From NCBI GenBank assembly GCA_030280995.1, contig JASXTE010000016.1:11166501-11230500 (forward strand): a DNA stretch of 64,000 nt, given 5' to 3'. Position numbers and translations under genes: made by a program. The stretch is from Hemileia vastatrix. Lineage: Eukaryota > Basidiomycota > Pucciniomycetes > Pucciniales > Zaghouaniaceae. The notes under the pieces are model-generated. The model searched no databases, was not told the DNA's origin, and was given only the letters and a program-made list of their open reading frames with translations. Below are positions 22,415 to 35,031 of the stretch, one piece after another (position 1 is the stretch's first letter; the number at the start of each line of letters is the position of its first letter).

Positions 22415-25400
22415 CTAAGATTTTTTCTTTTTGTATTTTTTCAACAGAGCAGGCAGATTTGAAATTTCTTTGCCAGGTATCCATGCATCATGTTCAGATG
22501 ATTTGTTCTTATATCTCAATAAATATTCAGTACCTCTTTCAGAAGTGATAATTCTATCATTGAGAATTTTATCAATTTCTGCTGTTTCTGTGACTTCTTG
22601 AGGGTTCTTCTTAGGTCTTCCTCTTCTTTTTGGAAATAAGTCACTGTTGGAAGTATAAGGTTTAAGCAAAGAAATGGGAAAGACAGGATGTTTCCTATCA
22701 TATGGAGAATACAATACAACTTCTACTGCATTATCACCAACCATTCTTTTAACAACAAATGGTCCTACAAAAGGATCTTTTAATTTGTGGTTACCTTGTA
22801 AATTGAAATGGACAGTAGAGATCAACACTTCATCACCCTTGTTAAATGTGTATTCTTTATGGGATTTATCCCATCTTTTCTTTTCATATTCAAATGCTTT
22901 ATCAATACAACTCTGAGCATGTTTTCTGCATAGCTGTTGCATTTGCATAAAAGATTTTACACCAGGGTGCAGTTCCAACTTAGGTAATTTATTATTGAGA
23001 ATTTGAGCAGGAGTGTTTGGGACATAACCTAACCAAAGTTCAAAAGGCTTTTTCTCAGTGACAGAATGAACTGTGCTATTATATGCAAATTCAAGACCAG
23101 GCAAAAGAGTGACCCAATCATGAGTAAATCTGTCATTATCTTTATATTCTAAACCAAAGGCACAATACCTTCTAATCATATCTTCCAGAGTTTGAATCAT
23201 TCTTTCAGCTAGACCATCAGTTTGAGGATGATGAGCTGTAGACAATTTTAACTCACAGCCACAAATATCCATCAAAGAGGTCCAAAACTCAGAAGTGAAT
23301 TTTGGATCTCTATCAGAGATAATGGCTTTTGGGAAACCAATAATATTAAACATGTAAGACCACCATAAGAAAGCTAATTCCTTGGTGGATACATCTTTGT
23401 GGGTTGGAATAAATTTGCACATTTTTGTGAATCTATCAACTATTACCCAACAAGAGTTAAAGCTGTCTTTACCTGCAACAGGAAGACCAGTGACAAAATC
23501 CATATTAATGATTTGCCAGGGAGCACTAGGTGCTTCAATATGTTGTAATAACCCTGCTCTCTTACCTGTTAACCTTTTAGATTTTTGGCAGGAATCACAA
23601 GATTCAACATATAATTTTGTGTCTTCAGACATATTAGCCCACCATGCAGTGTTTTTGATTCTAATCAATGTTTTTTCAAGATCAAAATGACCAGCTAATA
23701 TGTCATCATGACAAAGTTTGAGGATAGTTTCTTTCATTGAAGGAGGAATAACAATCACATTGGTAAGCTTCCTTCTATAATAAATATAACCATCTTCAAT
23801 AGAAAACTTTCCTTTATTTAAAGCATTTTGGTATTTTGCAGGAAGAGTTTTTATTAATGCTTGAATTGAAGCATTCTTAGGATCATTCAAAATAGTAACT
23901 AATTTATTTAAGTCAGAATCTTTATCATATGAATCCAGTATTAACTGTAATAACTCTTCTTCCATATCAACTATAAATATACCATGTATATGAACAGTGT
24001 CATCCTCAGGTACATAAGCAGGATTGGAGTCATTATTTGGCAGAGGCAATCTGGAGAGCATATCAACATTAGAGTGAACATTTCCAGCTCTGTGGATAAT
24101 AGTCATCCTTCCTCTGTATTCCTGAACTGCAAGTTGCCACCTGAACATATGTCTGTTAGGTGTTTTGAGGTTTAAGAGAGATTTCACAGCACTACAGTCA
24201 GTTACCAACTCAAATTTTTGGTCATCCAAGTAGTAATGAAGTTTCTCAAGAGCCCAAACAACTGCTAAGCACTCCAATTGAGTGGCACCATATTTCAATT
24301 CACTATTTCTTAAGGTTCTTGAAATATAACAAATTACAACCTCTGAGGATTTATCATTAATAATTTGCTTTTGGTGAAGGGCAGCACCCAGACCAACAAA
24401 GCTAGCATCTGTATAAAGTACAAATGGCTTGTTAAAATCTGGGAGAGCCAATATAGGGGCTGTCATTAAGCAATTTTTCAATGTATTAAAAGCTTTCTGA
24501 CAGTCATCATTCCAGAGAAAAGCAACATCTTTTCTGGTTAGTTTTGTAAGAGGCAAGGCTATGACCTGATAATTTTTAATATATTGTCTATAATAGCCAC
24601 ACATACCTAAAAAACTTTGGATTTCTCTTACAGAAGTTGGTGCTTTCACATTTTGAATGGCAGCAACTTTATTATGGTCTACACAAATTTTTAAGCCTGA
24701 CACAACATGGCCAAGGACTTTCAAAGATTGAAAACCAAATTTACACTTTTTTAAAGATAAGGTCATATTGATTTCATCCATTTTTTGGAAAACTCTATTT
24801 AAGTGAATCATATGTTCATCAAAAGTTTTAGAAAAAACAATAATATCATCAATATAAACCATGAGCCAACCTTCAATAATTTCTTGATGGAAAGTGTTAT
24901 CCATGACTTTCTGGAAAACTGAAGGAGCATTTTTAGGGCCAAATGGCATCCTAACATACTTATATATTCCCATATGAGTAGCAATAAGCAAAAAATTTTT
25001 TTAGAATTTTTCTCAACTGGAACTTGATGATAACCTTTATTACCATCCAGACAACTAATAAATTTTGCACCTTGCAAGGTAGCATGTATTGAATTAATTC
25101 TGGGTAAAGGATAAATATCATCAACAGTATAAGTATTTAAAGCTCTGTAATCCCCACATAATCTAGCTTTATCTTTTTCATATGAAATTAAGACTGGGGA
25201 GATGACACAATATTTGGGGGTGACATCCACTTTCTCAATGATATTCATTTTCAATAATGTTTCAATATTATCTTCAATATTTTTTCTTTTTGATGGAGAA
25301 GCAGGATATGGTTTTTTCTTAAGGGAAGGAGGAATATCACTCAAATTACAGGATAAGGTAATTTTCATCTCTTCCTGAACAATTCCCAAGACATGAGAAC

Positions 25401-28400
25401 CATGAGCAAAAGCCATAGGGAAAGAGGTAATAGAGGCAACAATAGAATCCTTTTGTTCATTAGTCAAATGATCACCAAAAGAAGCGGTATTTATTTCATG
25501 TAATAAATCATCCATTTCAGTTGTTGTTCTACCTTTACATTGGGTCAGTGAGTTACAAGATTTCAACAAATGCCCAGAAGGTTTAGGAGAAGAAATTTTG
25601 AATTTTCTTTTCCCATTCATTCCTAAGGTAAAGCAATTATTTGCTGGGTCTAGTTTCACTCCAAACATGGTTAAAATATCATTTCCCATAATAAACCAAT
25701 TGCTCAAATTATCATTTTTCATGACAACAAACTCACAAATAGCTCTGACAAAACCACCATTATATTTGAAGAATACAGAGGTTTTGTATTTGCCAATAGG
25801 AAATAAGGTAGAACCATACCCTCTCCATTTTTCAGAAGTTATAGGCAATAATTTACTCAAATATTCCTTATCCACTAAAGCCAAAGCTTTTTCAGATACT
25901 ACACTGCCTCCAGCACCAGAATCAAGAACTACATCAACATTTTTACCATTAATGATAACAGGTGCCTTTAAAGGGGATATAGGAATAGAATTGTTAGTAA
26001 TATCTTTAATTATCTCAGCATTTTCTACTGAAGATAAATTCAATACACAATCTTCAGATATATTATTTAAATAATGGACATCATGTTCCAACATTAAAAC
26101 ATCTTTAACAGATTCATTGTCATAGGAGATATTACTTTCACAGTCACTGGAAGAATTATTGACATCAAGTTCAATTTCATCAGTGTCTTCATTTTGTTCA
26201 ACAAGATGAATTTTCTTGTCACAAACATGACCCTTCTGCCACGGTTTGTTACATTTATAACAAGTATTTGTTGCATATTTTTTAGGTGCAACTGGGGCAG
26301 AGGGTTTACCAGATTTTTCTGGGAGCTTTATAGAAGGTTTATTCTGATCATTATAAGATTTACTAAGGTAATTCTTTGGTTCATATCTATGGTTGAGTAG
26401 TACCTCATTACAGATATTAATGAAAGAAGAATTTTCCCTTACATGCTCAGTTCTAGCAACAATCAAATCCCTAAGAGAATTTGGTAATTTATACAAGATT
26501 TTATCTCTCCAAATATCATAATCCATCTTTGGATCAATTGCTCTAAGGATTTTAGTTATTTTCATCAGAAAAACAATGGGCTTTTCAACAGAGGAGGATA
26601 CATATCTAGTATTCTCATACAGTCTTTGCTGAGCTAACCTGAATTTTGAACCACCAAATTGATTCTCAATTAAGGATTTCCAATCATTCCATGTATAATG
26701 ATTGTTATCTAAGAGGACAGATTCATACCACATCAAGGCTACATTGGAAAATAAAGAAATTAGCTTAGAAACAATCTCCTCATCAGGTAGTTTATAAGAT
26801 CTCTTTAAATTATCAATTCTCTGGATAAAGTGTTGCCAATCAGAGGAAGAATCACCATCAAAGGTAGGATATTGGTCTAACTTAGGCCAATTTTTTCGAC
26901 TACTGGGATGGTCCACTTTTTGGTTTGAATTATTCATTAGTAATAATTCCTGAAGTTTAGCCAGGTGTTCAGAAATTTCATTATTTACAGAAACAGCTGG
27001 TGCATGACCATCACAAGATTGTTTGCTAGTAGCAAAAGATTTTACAGACTCATTGTCAGTTTGTTTAATGGTTGAAATATGAGGAAGAAAGGATGAACTT
27101 TGTTCAGGTTTTTTCCCTTTATTTTTATGCAGCTTACTTGCAGAAATCTCATTTAATTCATTTTTGATGGTTAAGGTTGAGAACTTTTCCTGTAGGTCAG
27201 ACACATAGTTTCTTATTCTTGGAATTTCAGACATCTGGTCATTTACTTTTGCAAGAGATAGAACATTTCTGTCCTCAGAAACTGAGTGTTTGGTACTTAG
27301 TGCATGGAAGTCATTTTTTAATTTCTTCAACTCATTTTGTAGAGATTTTATTTCATTTTTGAATGAATAATTTTCCTCAATAAGGGGTTTCAATTCACTC
27401 AATGTCTTATGCAGACTGATATTTCTATCTGAGATAGCTCTATGGTCACTTCTTATTTGTTTTTGTTGACTAAGAACAATATTCAAGGTTTCTTTGATTT
27501 TTAAATAAGCTGTATCTTGTACAGAAGAACTCACTTTACATTGCAAGTGTAAATTATTTAATCTATCATTTTCATGGATTAACACATCTCTCACATGTTT
27601 GTCTTTCACAATATTAAAATCAAGGGTATCTTTCAATATTTCCTCAGAAGTTTTTTCAATTAAGGTATAGATTTCAGGGGGAACAGAATCATTTTTAATT
27701 GCAAGAGAAGGATTAATTAAAGATGTAGAAGTTAAATGTAAAGGTTCATCAAATGACAATTTGCTAATTACATCAATAGGGCTACTAGTTACAGGAAGCT
27801 GTCTTTTAACAGGTTTAACTGTTCTTTCACCATGTTCAATAATATTACCTGCAGAAGAAGATTTATTAGAAAACATACCCAAGTGACTATCAACCAAATT
27901 ACTTACCATGGCAGAGGAGGAAACTTCCCCTGGGACTGGGTTTGGGATTGTGCTTGGGCCTTCTTTCTCCTGCTTTGTTGGTAGGGATGAGGAGGTGGAT
28001 GGAAATTGGGTGTTCTGGATGGGCCAGGCTGATGATGAGGAGGGTGTTGCACATTCTGTTGGTAGTGACTCATTAGATAATCCCATTTCCATTGCTCTAC
28101 TTCCATAGTATTTGGATTTTGGATGGTTGAGCTGGGTGGCTGTGAAGGTTGAGCCTGAAATTGAAGCTGATTGGGAGGCAATTGAGGAGGGGCCTGGGCC
28201 TGAATCTGGTTCCTGAGTTCTTGGACCTGATCCCACAATGTGTCTACCTTTGCTTTGTACGTCATATTTTCTGTCTTCAACTCTTTTATATGACTGGATA
28301 GGTTGCTGATTTGTTGTGGCAGAGGAAGCTTTTTTATTTTGAAGCCTTTTGGAAGACCTTCTTGAGGCACTAGAGGCTTTACTTCCTTCTGTGGTACTGG

Positions 28401-28584
28401 GGGAAGGGGGTTTGGTTTGTTTGCATTTCCTGTCATTTCCACATCCTGCAGTATGTGAATTCTTTGTGTTAGCATAAGATTTTTTATGACCAACTTTAGA
28501 AGAACTTACAGTGTCAGCATCATAGTCAATTTCTATTTCATCCACTTGCATGTTATCCATTTTTTCTGTCAAATTGTTGGACAT
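22415..28584 (-). CDS. B Gag-Pol polyprotein with one frameshift
   Basis: ATG at 28584. The first frame is open to 24808 (1258 codons), the second from 24991 to 22415 (858 codons). They overlap at an A/T homopolymer (about 24995-25008) where one extra base breaks the frame; this could be a real mutation or a sequence error. Domains in order: disordered and coiled-coil Gag, capsid-like region (LDQYPTFDGDSSSDWQHF), knuckle CYKCNKPWQKGHVC (near 26255), protease DSGAGGS (near 25915), reverse transcriptase with YIDD (near 24855), RNase H (YTDAS, near 24415), integrase with HHCC finger, SDRDPKF and AERMIQ, GPF module, then chromodomain (about 22420-22590). The chromodomain probably guides insertion into heterochromatin. 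It is the best preserved chromovirus here. Confidence 0.93.
27903..28584 (-). CDS. B alternative-frame ORF1 protein, spliced
   Basis: Exon 1 is 28584-28510 (25 codons, with VDEIEIDYD). Intron 28509-28446 is 64 nt: donor GTAAGTT, branch GCTAAC, acceptor CTGCAG. Exon 2 starts at 28445 in the +1 frame and is open for about 180 codons: GLPKGFKIKKLPLPQQ, heptads, VEQWKWDYL, then HPYQQSRRKK and PLPW-stop. About 205 residues in all: acidic start, coiled coil, Pro/Gln-rich middle, basic end. The stop TAA at 27905-27903 lies in a second donor (GGTAAGT) whose 58-nt intron (27906-27849, branch CTAAT, acceptor CTGCAG) opens onto another GTAA. Trp-stop is therefore kept whether or not this intron is removed. 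Same architecture as A', D and E. Role unknown; an assembly or nuclear accessory protein is a guess. Confidence 0.7.
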
Positions 28585-29287
28585 ACTAGTGGGAAGATTA
28601 ATATTTTACTTTGTACTTTATAAAAAAAATAATCAAAGTTAGTCAATAATTGGTCCAAATAATATAAAAAAAATTTTTTAATTAATTAAATTATAGAAAA
28701 AATAACTTTCAATATAAAGTAATAATTAAAAAATTAATTTTTTTTTTTTTTTTTAAAAAAATTGGATTGCAAGTTTAAATTGGGAATAACAAGTTAGTTA
28801 ATTCAACCAATTAATTACCAATATTAAATATGGCAATATATTGGGACTAAGCACAATGTACTTTTAAGTCAACCAAAATTAACAATAATTAATAATAAAA
28901 AAAAATTAAATTAATAATTCAATTTGTATTAATAATAATGTCAATTCTTCTAGGACTAAGAGGATTTAACACTCTATAATGGTCAACTAGGAAAAAAAAT
29001 TTTTAAAAATTGAACACTTACACTCAGTGAATCAGCAATTAAGCCACAATCACTGTTATTGCAATAAAAATATAGTAATATGAGTGAGAGGCGCAAAGGT
29101 GAACTTACTATAGTGATCGAAAAATCACTTCAAAATAATATAAAAATTAATATTATATAAACCTAAGATGTCGAACCCAAGTTCGAAACACAGTCGCCGC
29201 AAAAGTTTCGTTTTGCTAGGTGGTCCGTGCGTTTTGTCGTTCGTCGCCAGGCTTCGATCGTTGTCGTCGTTTGGAAAGGCCCTCAGT
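28585..29287 (-). other. Leader of B with LTR-adjacent primer block
   Basis: On the minus strand the LTR end is followed by ACTGAGGGCCTTTCC (29287-29273). Around 29165-29200 there is a GTTCGAAAC box resembling a tRNA T-arm, as in element A. The rest is AT-rich with GTCAACT and AGGACTAAG phrases but no gene. Confidence 0.6.
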
Positions 29288-30427
29288 TGTCGGCCGGTCG
29301 TCTAGAAGAAGGAGAAAGATAGAAGAAGGAAAGAGAGGAGGAGAAGGAGGAAAGGTGTATGGGTAATAAAAGAAATAAATTTTAATAAAATTATTTAATT
29401 TATTGAGAGAAGGCAACGATGAGTGAGCTGAGAAGAGACAACAATTTGGTTTTATAAATATTAATATTATTTAAGTAAGAATTCTGCACGGCAACCAATA
29501 TAATTACTATCAGACTTAAAGCAACCTTTAAATTGTTATATAAAATTTTAATTAGAATTTTATTACTAATAAAAAGAATATAAACGTAATATAAAAATTG
29601 TATTTAATTTGTTGAGTGTATAATAAGTGATAAGGCTACAGGGGATTATCCAAGGCCCTTTTATAGGCAATGGGTCCTCTGAAGCGCTACTATATCAGTA
29701 AATACAATGATTAGAAAGGAATAAAACAAACATATCAAAAGAGTAAATGAAACATAACAATATAGAGAAAAACATGAAACAAATAATTAAAAGCCCAATT
29801 AAGAATCCAATTTCCCCGCCATTAATCCCCAAATCAGTAAGTGACAATAGTGAATAACTAAACAAGATTGGAAACTTAGGAACTATGAGAAATATAATTC
29901 CCAACAGATGGTACATTCTGATTAGAGGACATTTTAAGTGAAACAAAAAATAATTTGACGCAACAAAACAAGCAATTAATCTCAATTTAGTCCAAATTAA
30001 TTTATTTGTTTTTTCTAACACAATTAAGGGTCAAAAGAAGCGTCATTAATTATTGTTTAGTATCATATGAGAGGTATTATTTAATATATAAATTTAAGTA
30101 ATTAATTTAAATATATTATAAATCAATTTTTCACTTGTAATTATAATATATGTTTTTCAATTAATTAAATATAAATTTATAATTATTAAATACATAAAAA
30201 TGCGCCATTATTTGTAGAATATATTATATTATGCTCAATTTAATTGTATATAAAAATATATATAACCAATAAATTTAATGTAACATTTGTATATAATAAA
30301 ATTCTTATATAATTTCATTATGCAATAAAATATTAAGTTATATTCATTAAATACAAGTCTTACCCACTCTTTAAGGTTTTATAATTTATATATCATTTAC
30401 TGGACTCCTGGAATAGCCTGGCTGACA
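29288..30427 (-). repeat. LTR of B, 5' copy (1140 bp)
   Basis: Same ends and length as 21243-22382 and almost identical in sequence. It directly abuts the GCAAG target copy at 30428. Confidence 0.95.
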
Positions 30428-31054
30428 GCAAGACTCTTGATATTTGTCCAAAGCCAATAACTTGAGATGGGCCTGAATGTTCTCTTTGATAACCTCCAGA
30501 GCCGGCAGTTTCTGCTCACCATTAGGCAGTTCCTTCATCAAATCTTTTCTTGAAAGATCCTTCAAGACGTCCATACGAATATCCCTGCTGCATGCTGACC
30601 AAAACAAATCGTTTGCTTGGTTCTCATGCACTAACTTGTCCACCAGTATGAGATATTCCACCACTTCATCAAACTGAACACAGAGCTTTTTGAAGTCAGC
30701 CATAGAAGAAACACCACCTTTTGCTTGCCAGTCTCCAACAATTTTATTGAGGTCCATCATAGTAAACCTAACACCCCATCTATCAACCATAGCTTTAGAA
30801 AGCTTAACCCAATCCTTGTCCTTGAATGCCTGCATAGCAATAACCTCTTTTTCCACCTCCCTGTCAGCAATAAAAAACCTAACTTGCTTCACCATATCCA
30901 CATGGGAAGCACCATCAACAGCAGCAGCAGCTTCATACCTGCTAATGAACCATTTAACCTCCTCCCCATCAAACTTTGGGCCATCCCAAGAAACAATTCT
31001 AACTGAGGGAGTAAGAGGGTTAGAAGATCCAGAAGCAACGGCAGAAGAAGACAT

Positions 31055-31229
31055 CCCAATAAGTAATGAGAAGCGTTAACAATCGATAAAATAACAAGCC
31101 TCTTGCAGGCCAATAACAAAAATCCAATTAGAGTCCCAGAAAATAAGCCTCTTGCAGGCTAATAACGTTCTTGATCCAAGTAAGTCTTTAAAGAAAGCTA
31201 GAGAAATCGAACCCCACGTTGGGCGCCAA
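31055..31229 (-). promoter_or_regulatory. C leader with tRNA-Lys primer binding site
   Basis: On the minus strand TGGCGCCCAACGTGGGGT (31227-31210) lies 2-4 nt from the LTR. It matches the well-known tRNA-Lys(1,2) primer site TGGCGCCCAACGTGGGGC except for the last base. Two GCCTCTTGCAGGC palindromes (near 31090 and 31146) in the leader recall the hairpin repeats of pol. Confidence 0.8.
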
Positions 31230-32361
31230 CTATGGTAAGGTAAACTCTTACAGTCGCCTTGCTGTAAGCAGAATCCAGAGGAGATGTGTGGATTTAGCTG
31301 AAAACCCCGTCCTTCCAATAAAAATAACAAAATGGGAATTCTAAATCACTAAGCTAACCAATCTACTTAGATCTGATTGATAAAAATAATGAAACTCTAA
31401 AATATTTAACGCTTATTGAGATTAAATGATCGTGGCTGTTGAGAAAGAAATACTGAATACAACAATTAAGGTGTACCAGTAAAAGATCTGAAAAGATTGA
31501 CTTTTATGTTTTTATAATAATTTAAATTTTTATGAGACAGCAATAATCAAGTCCCAGTGATGAAGACCTTTCTAAAGATACCCTGTATGAAGTGTTATTT
31601 TAATTGTTGAGTAGTATTTCTAAAATGTTATATATAAAATATAAAGTTATAAGGGTATTACAAATTTATTTAATTTGTTGAGTAATAAAAAATGAGACCG
31701 TGGTGGTTAATGATTAAGCTGTATGTTGTGTCCCCCCTCTCAATTTCGAGTTTGAGAAGCGCTTAAGTATTCCTAGTCACGTGCCTAAGTTTTCCCCTCC
31801 AGAGCTCTTCCAGAGTCAATCCGGAGCCCGTACGGAGTCCGTACGGAGTCCGTACGGAGTCAAAGCGGAGTCGGTACGGAGTCCCTCCGGACTTCCGGAC
31901 TCAATTTAGAACCTTAAAACCATAATAAAAAATCTAGAAAAATTACACATAATAGAGCTACTTCCCCTTTACATACCAAACTAATTTTCGTAGTCTGCGC
32001 AGCTCTAATTACCCTGTGAAAATTCATCAAAGTTAAGTAATTTTTGAAAACGTAAATATTTCTATAAAACTTTAAAATTCATTTAAAAATATAAGAAAAA
32101 TAGTAAAAATTCTGGGAAAATTTCCCAAGGTTCTTGAGTGACTTGACTTGATACTTATAAGTTTTTCTGACCGTAAAAATAAGTTTTCTCCGTAAAATAA
32201 ATTGTTTTCGTGTAGGCATTTGCTCGTGACCAATTTCTTCATATTTTAAACTCCAATAAATTAAATAAAACCCTTTTATAAAAAATAATAACGCCAATCT
32301 TGCACGCCGTAATAACTCCATTTACATATTTAGGTGCCGTACTAAACTTTAGGCTACCACA
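31230..32361 (-). repeat. LTR of C, 5' copy (about 1132 bp)
   Basis: Differs from the 3' copy by a few substitutions and one extra 12-bp CGG unit in the cluster at about 31820-31900. Both copies end CTACCACA on the plus strand. Confidence 0.92.
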
Positions 32362-32428
32362 ACGCCCTCTTTCAGGTCTTATAAGTTAACATATCATTTA
32401 CTGGACTCCTGGAATAGCCTGGCTGACA
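32362..32428 (-). repeat. B' LTR, small fragment
   Basis: ACGCCCTCTTTCAGG through CTGGAATAGCCTGGCTGACA matches the final part of the B LTR and continues the sequence broken at 10256. Confidence 0.85.
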
Positions 32429-32800
32429 GTTTGAGTTTATCCAGTCCCACCACCATGTTTCAACTTTTACCATTTCTGAGATCTGGGAATCTTCTCGATG
32501 GGTAGATTGATTGGCTGATGTGCTTGGAGCCTGATTGTTCTGGTTGGTGAAAAATATCTCCCATTGATTGATGATTTTTGTGAGTTTTTCATCTATAAAT
32601 TCCCCCTTTGTTTGAGCTTCATCCACTCCTACTTTTGATTGTTTACCAGTGAGCAGAGATTGCTGATTTTTTCCTGTTCTAAAATCTTTTTTTTCAGTCT
32701 TGGTGGTAGTTTTTTCACTATTTTTGGAGATTTGTGTGGCTCTAAGAGTTTGGACTCCTGGATGAATATAACCTGTATTATATTTTTCTTTGAGTAATAT
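32429..32800 (-). pseudogene. D' ORF1 fragment
   Basis: An open minus-strand frame containing EMVKVETWWWDWINSN, clearly related to the EMVEVSKWQWDWLNTQ motif of the A' alternative-frame protein. It is cut at 32429 by the B' LTR. The frame continues upstream to about 32795 without an obvious ATG. Confidence 0.6.
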
Positions 32801-33526
32801 TCTTAAAATCAGAAATAATAACTCTAGAGTTTACAATACTTTCTTTATCCCATACATTTTTATAGAGTTATTACTTATAAAAAAATTATTATTCTAAAAA
32901 GAATAATTTCAGTTTAAAATATAATTTTTTAATTATAAAGAAATTAATCACAAAATAATTAATTAATTATTTTATTCAAGTAATCTTTATTAATATAATT
33001 TCAGTGTTTTTTCTAACTTTCTTAAAGACTTAAAAAATTCAGAAAAATAATTGATTTATTACTGAGAACTGAAAATTGAATAATTTTTATTTAAATTATT
33101 ATATACATCCAATAAAATATTATTTATATATATCAATATTAAAATTTTAATATTAATATACATATATAATAAAAAATGATATATATATATATATATATAT
33201 TAAATAAAAAAATTGAGGAGTCAACAACTCTAGATACTAAAATTACTATTTCAACTTAAAGGTTTTGATAATGACAAAAATATATAAATTAATTACTACT
33301 ATAGTAGACCTTAAGGTAAAACTATTTTGTATTATATATGCCAAATGAAATTTTCCCTGGTTTTAGCCTCTCCCACAACTAATTTCAATTTTTGACTCAG
33401 AAACCATAAACTATTTAGTTAAGTGAAGTTCATGTTTGTTGTTTTTTACTAACTTTAGTTTTGACATTTTTATTCCACTCTTTTTTATTAATTATCCTAT
33501 CTCACTCATTCAACCTATGATACAAA
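32801..33526 (-). other. D' leader, left part
   Basis: AT-rich, non-coding, with a TA dinucleotide run at about 33180-33200. Continues at 47575 across the E insertion. Confidence 0.5.
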
Positions 33527-33531
33527 AGACT

Positions 33532-35031
33532 TGTCAGCCTGTATATACCCAATACTGAGTAAAAAGTGTTTATAAGTTATCTTAAACACATGAACTATAC
33601 ATGGGAATAATAATTAATAGTACACAAACAGTATACATAAGTAAAATTATGATAATATACAAAATATGCCATTATAACACTTTATATACACACATATATC
33701 CACCTTTTATAGGTCTTATGTACTTAATATTAAGTTGGAATATGTTAGGGTAATCTTAAGAACCTTAAGTATAAGGCTACATAATTTTTAAGTACACTTA
33801 AAGCTGTTATAATCATTGTTTTATGCAAAAAACAAGAAATGCGCTTTATTTCACTTAAAAGTTGACTATATGCGCTATAAAATTGAGAATATCAAAAATG
33901 CACTTTGACAGATCAATTGAGCTCATTTAGGACTATTTTTTTGGCTATTTATATGCATAAAAATAACACTTTTCAAATTTGGTGTTTTTTATGCCAGAAA
34001 TGGCTTCTTTGTACTGGCCACATACTGCCTGCTTTTTTCCCGTGTGAATATCTTTATTTTTATAAAAGTTAGATTTTTCACACTATAATTACCCCACATT
34101 CTATGCCCACTGTGGGGAAACACACTAAAATAGGCAACAGGCGCTTATTTAGTGTCCTAGCTTAATTAATAGTGCATTGACCTTGTTTATATGCACTAAT
34201 TTCATTAATAACCTCATTCTTGGCATCTTATTTCATTACCACACTTAAATTTTCCTAATTTTAGTCAAGGATTTACCCGTGAAAGCGCCTGCCAAGGACT
34301 GCATGTAGTTACCCCACATCTCACGCTCTGTTTTAAGTTTTTTGGTGGTTTCTCAGTCAATTTTGGTTATTTTTGGATGGGAATTTCACGTAGTATAATG
34401 TCAGGATTAGCCCCTTCATTTCTACAGTAAATCCCCCTTATTATTAAGCTATTATTAACCTTAAAAAGTCTCCTTTATTATTTTATATTATTGTTTTATA
34501 CGCATATACTCTCTTTTTGTCTTTTTCTTTAATTTTGATGGATTTCCCTTATTATTACAGGATTTTGGCGGTTGTTACTTGTCTAATTATGTCATGGATC
34601 ACTAGGGATGTTGATGGGCAGGTCTATTAGTGGATTTGAGGAGTCATTAACTGTGTATTGGATGGTATATCAAGGGATTTATTGGGGAACTCAGTGTGTA
34701 TAAAAGGGGGAAGTTTTTGGGTCTTGTTTCTACATTCTTTATCATTTACAATTTACCAATATAACCAAATAAATTACTATACATATCAATTAGTACTTTT
34801 ATAAGACTTTTGAATAGTATCTGAATTATAAAATCTTTTTTTCTACAAACTACAAAGATTGTAAGCCATATATAAAATTAGTGATAATTATATTACTGAG
34901 ACCTTTAATTTTGATTAAATTTTACAACTTAGTTGATTAGTACTACAGTATTCATATAGGACCATTAAAGTCTTCTAGACAACTGACCATTCAAGATAGT
35001 TCACGTCTTTGTACTTGACCTTAGCCTGACA
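33532..35031 (+). repeat. LTR of E, 5' copy (1500 bp)
   Basis: Starts TGTCAGCCTG and ends TTAGCCTGACA. A TATA box (GTGTGTATAAAAGG) lies at about 34695. It shares its length and ends with the H LTR (61057-62556), so E and H are one family. Confidence 0.92.

Larger units (their letters stand above)
21243..30427 (-). mobile_element. Element B: near-complete chromovirus in C gag
   Basis: Full length 9185 bp with LTRs at 29288-30427 and 21243-22382. Target duplication GCAAG lies at 21238-21242 and 30428-30432. The two 1140-bp LTRs differ at about three positions by eye (for example TCTGCGCGG versus TCTGCACGG), so the insertion is recent. One frameshift in pol is the only obvious lesion. Confidence 0.95.
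19276..31054 (-). pseudogene. C Gag-protease, interrupted by element B
   Basis: The N-terminal 209 codons are 31054-30428 and the rest runs 21237-19276. Removing B and one GCAAG copy restores one frame of about 862 codons. The N-terminal part (WDGPKFDGEEVKWFISRYEA) looks like a retrotransposon Gag capsid. A CCHC knuckle CSYCNRRGHRATVC lies near 20860-20900 and an aspartic protease motif ALVDSGSQINLIS near 19710-19755. A Cys-rich tail (CQCCVC) precedes the stop. The break is purely the B insertion; no other damage is seen. Confidence 0.9.
10257..32361 (-). mobile_element. Element C: about 12.9-kb Ty3/gypsy retrotransposon with antisense gene
   Basis: A minus-strand element with LTRs at 31230-32361 (5') and 10257-11376 (3'). 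It has a tRNA-Lys-type primer site, gag-protease, pol, about 3.2 kb of 3' non-pol sequence and a polypurine tract. Element B (21243-30427) interrupts its gag. The outer duplication is ACGC, or 5 bp with one mismatch, so LTR edges are uncertain by 1-2 nt. Between pol and the 3' LTR lies a spliced plus-strand gene (11500-12191). C is not closely related to the chromoviruses here: it lacks the chromodomain and uses a separate gag frame. Confidence 0.88.
9169..32428 (-). mobile_element. Element B': 5' LTR of a B-type chromovirus, split by C
   Basis: Only the 5' LTR and a 13-nt primer-site stub (9169-9181) of this minus element are visible. The LTR is in two parts, 9182-10256 and 32362-32428. Together they match the 1140-bp LTR of element B with clear divergence. 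Element C separates the parts and duplicated ACGC (10253-10256 and 32362-32365). The rest of B' lies left of the A' insertion, off-window. It is inserted in the first ORF of D'; the right target copy would be GTTTG (32429-32433). Confidence 0.8.
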
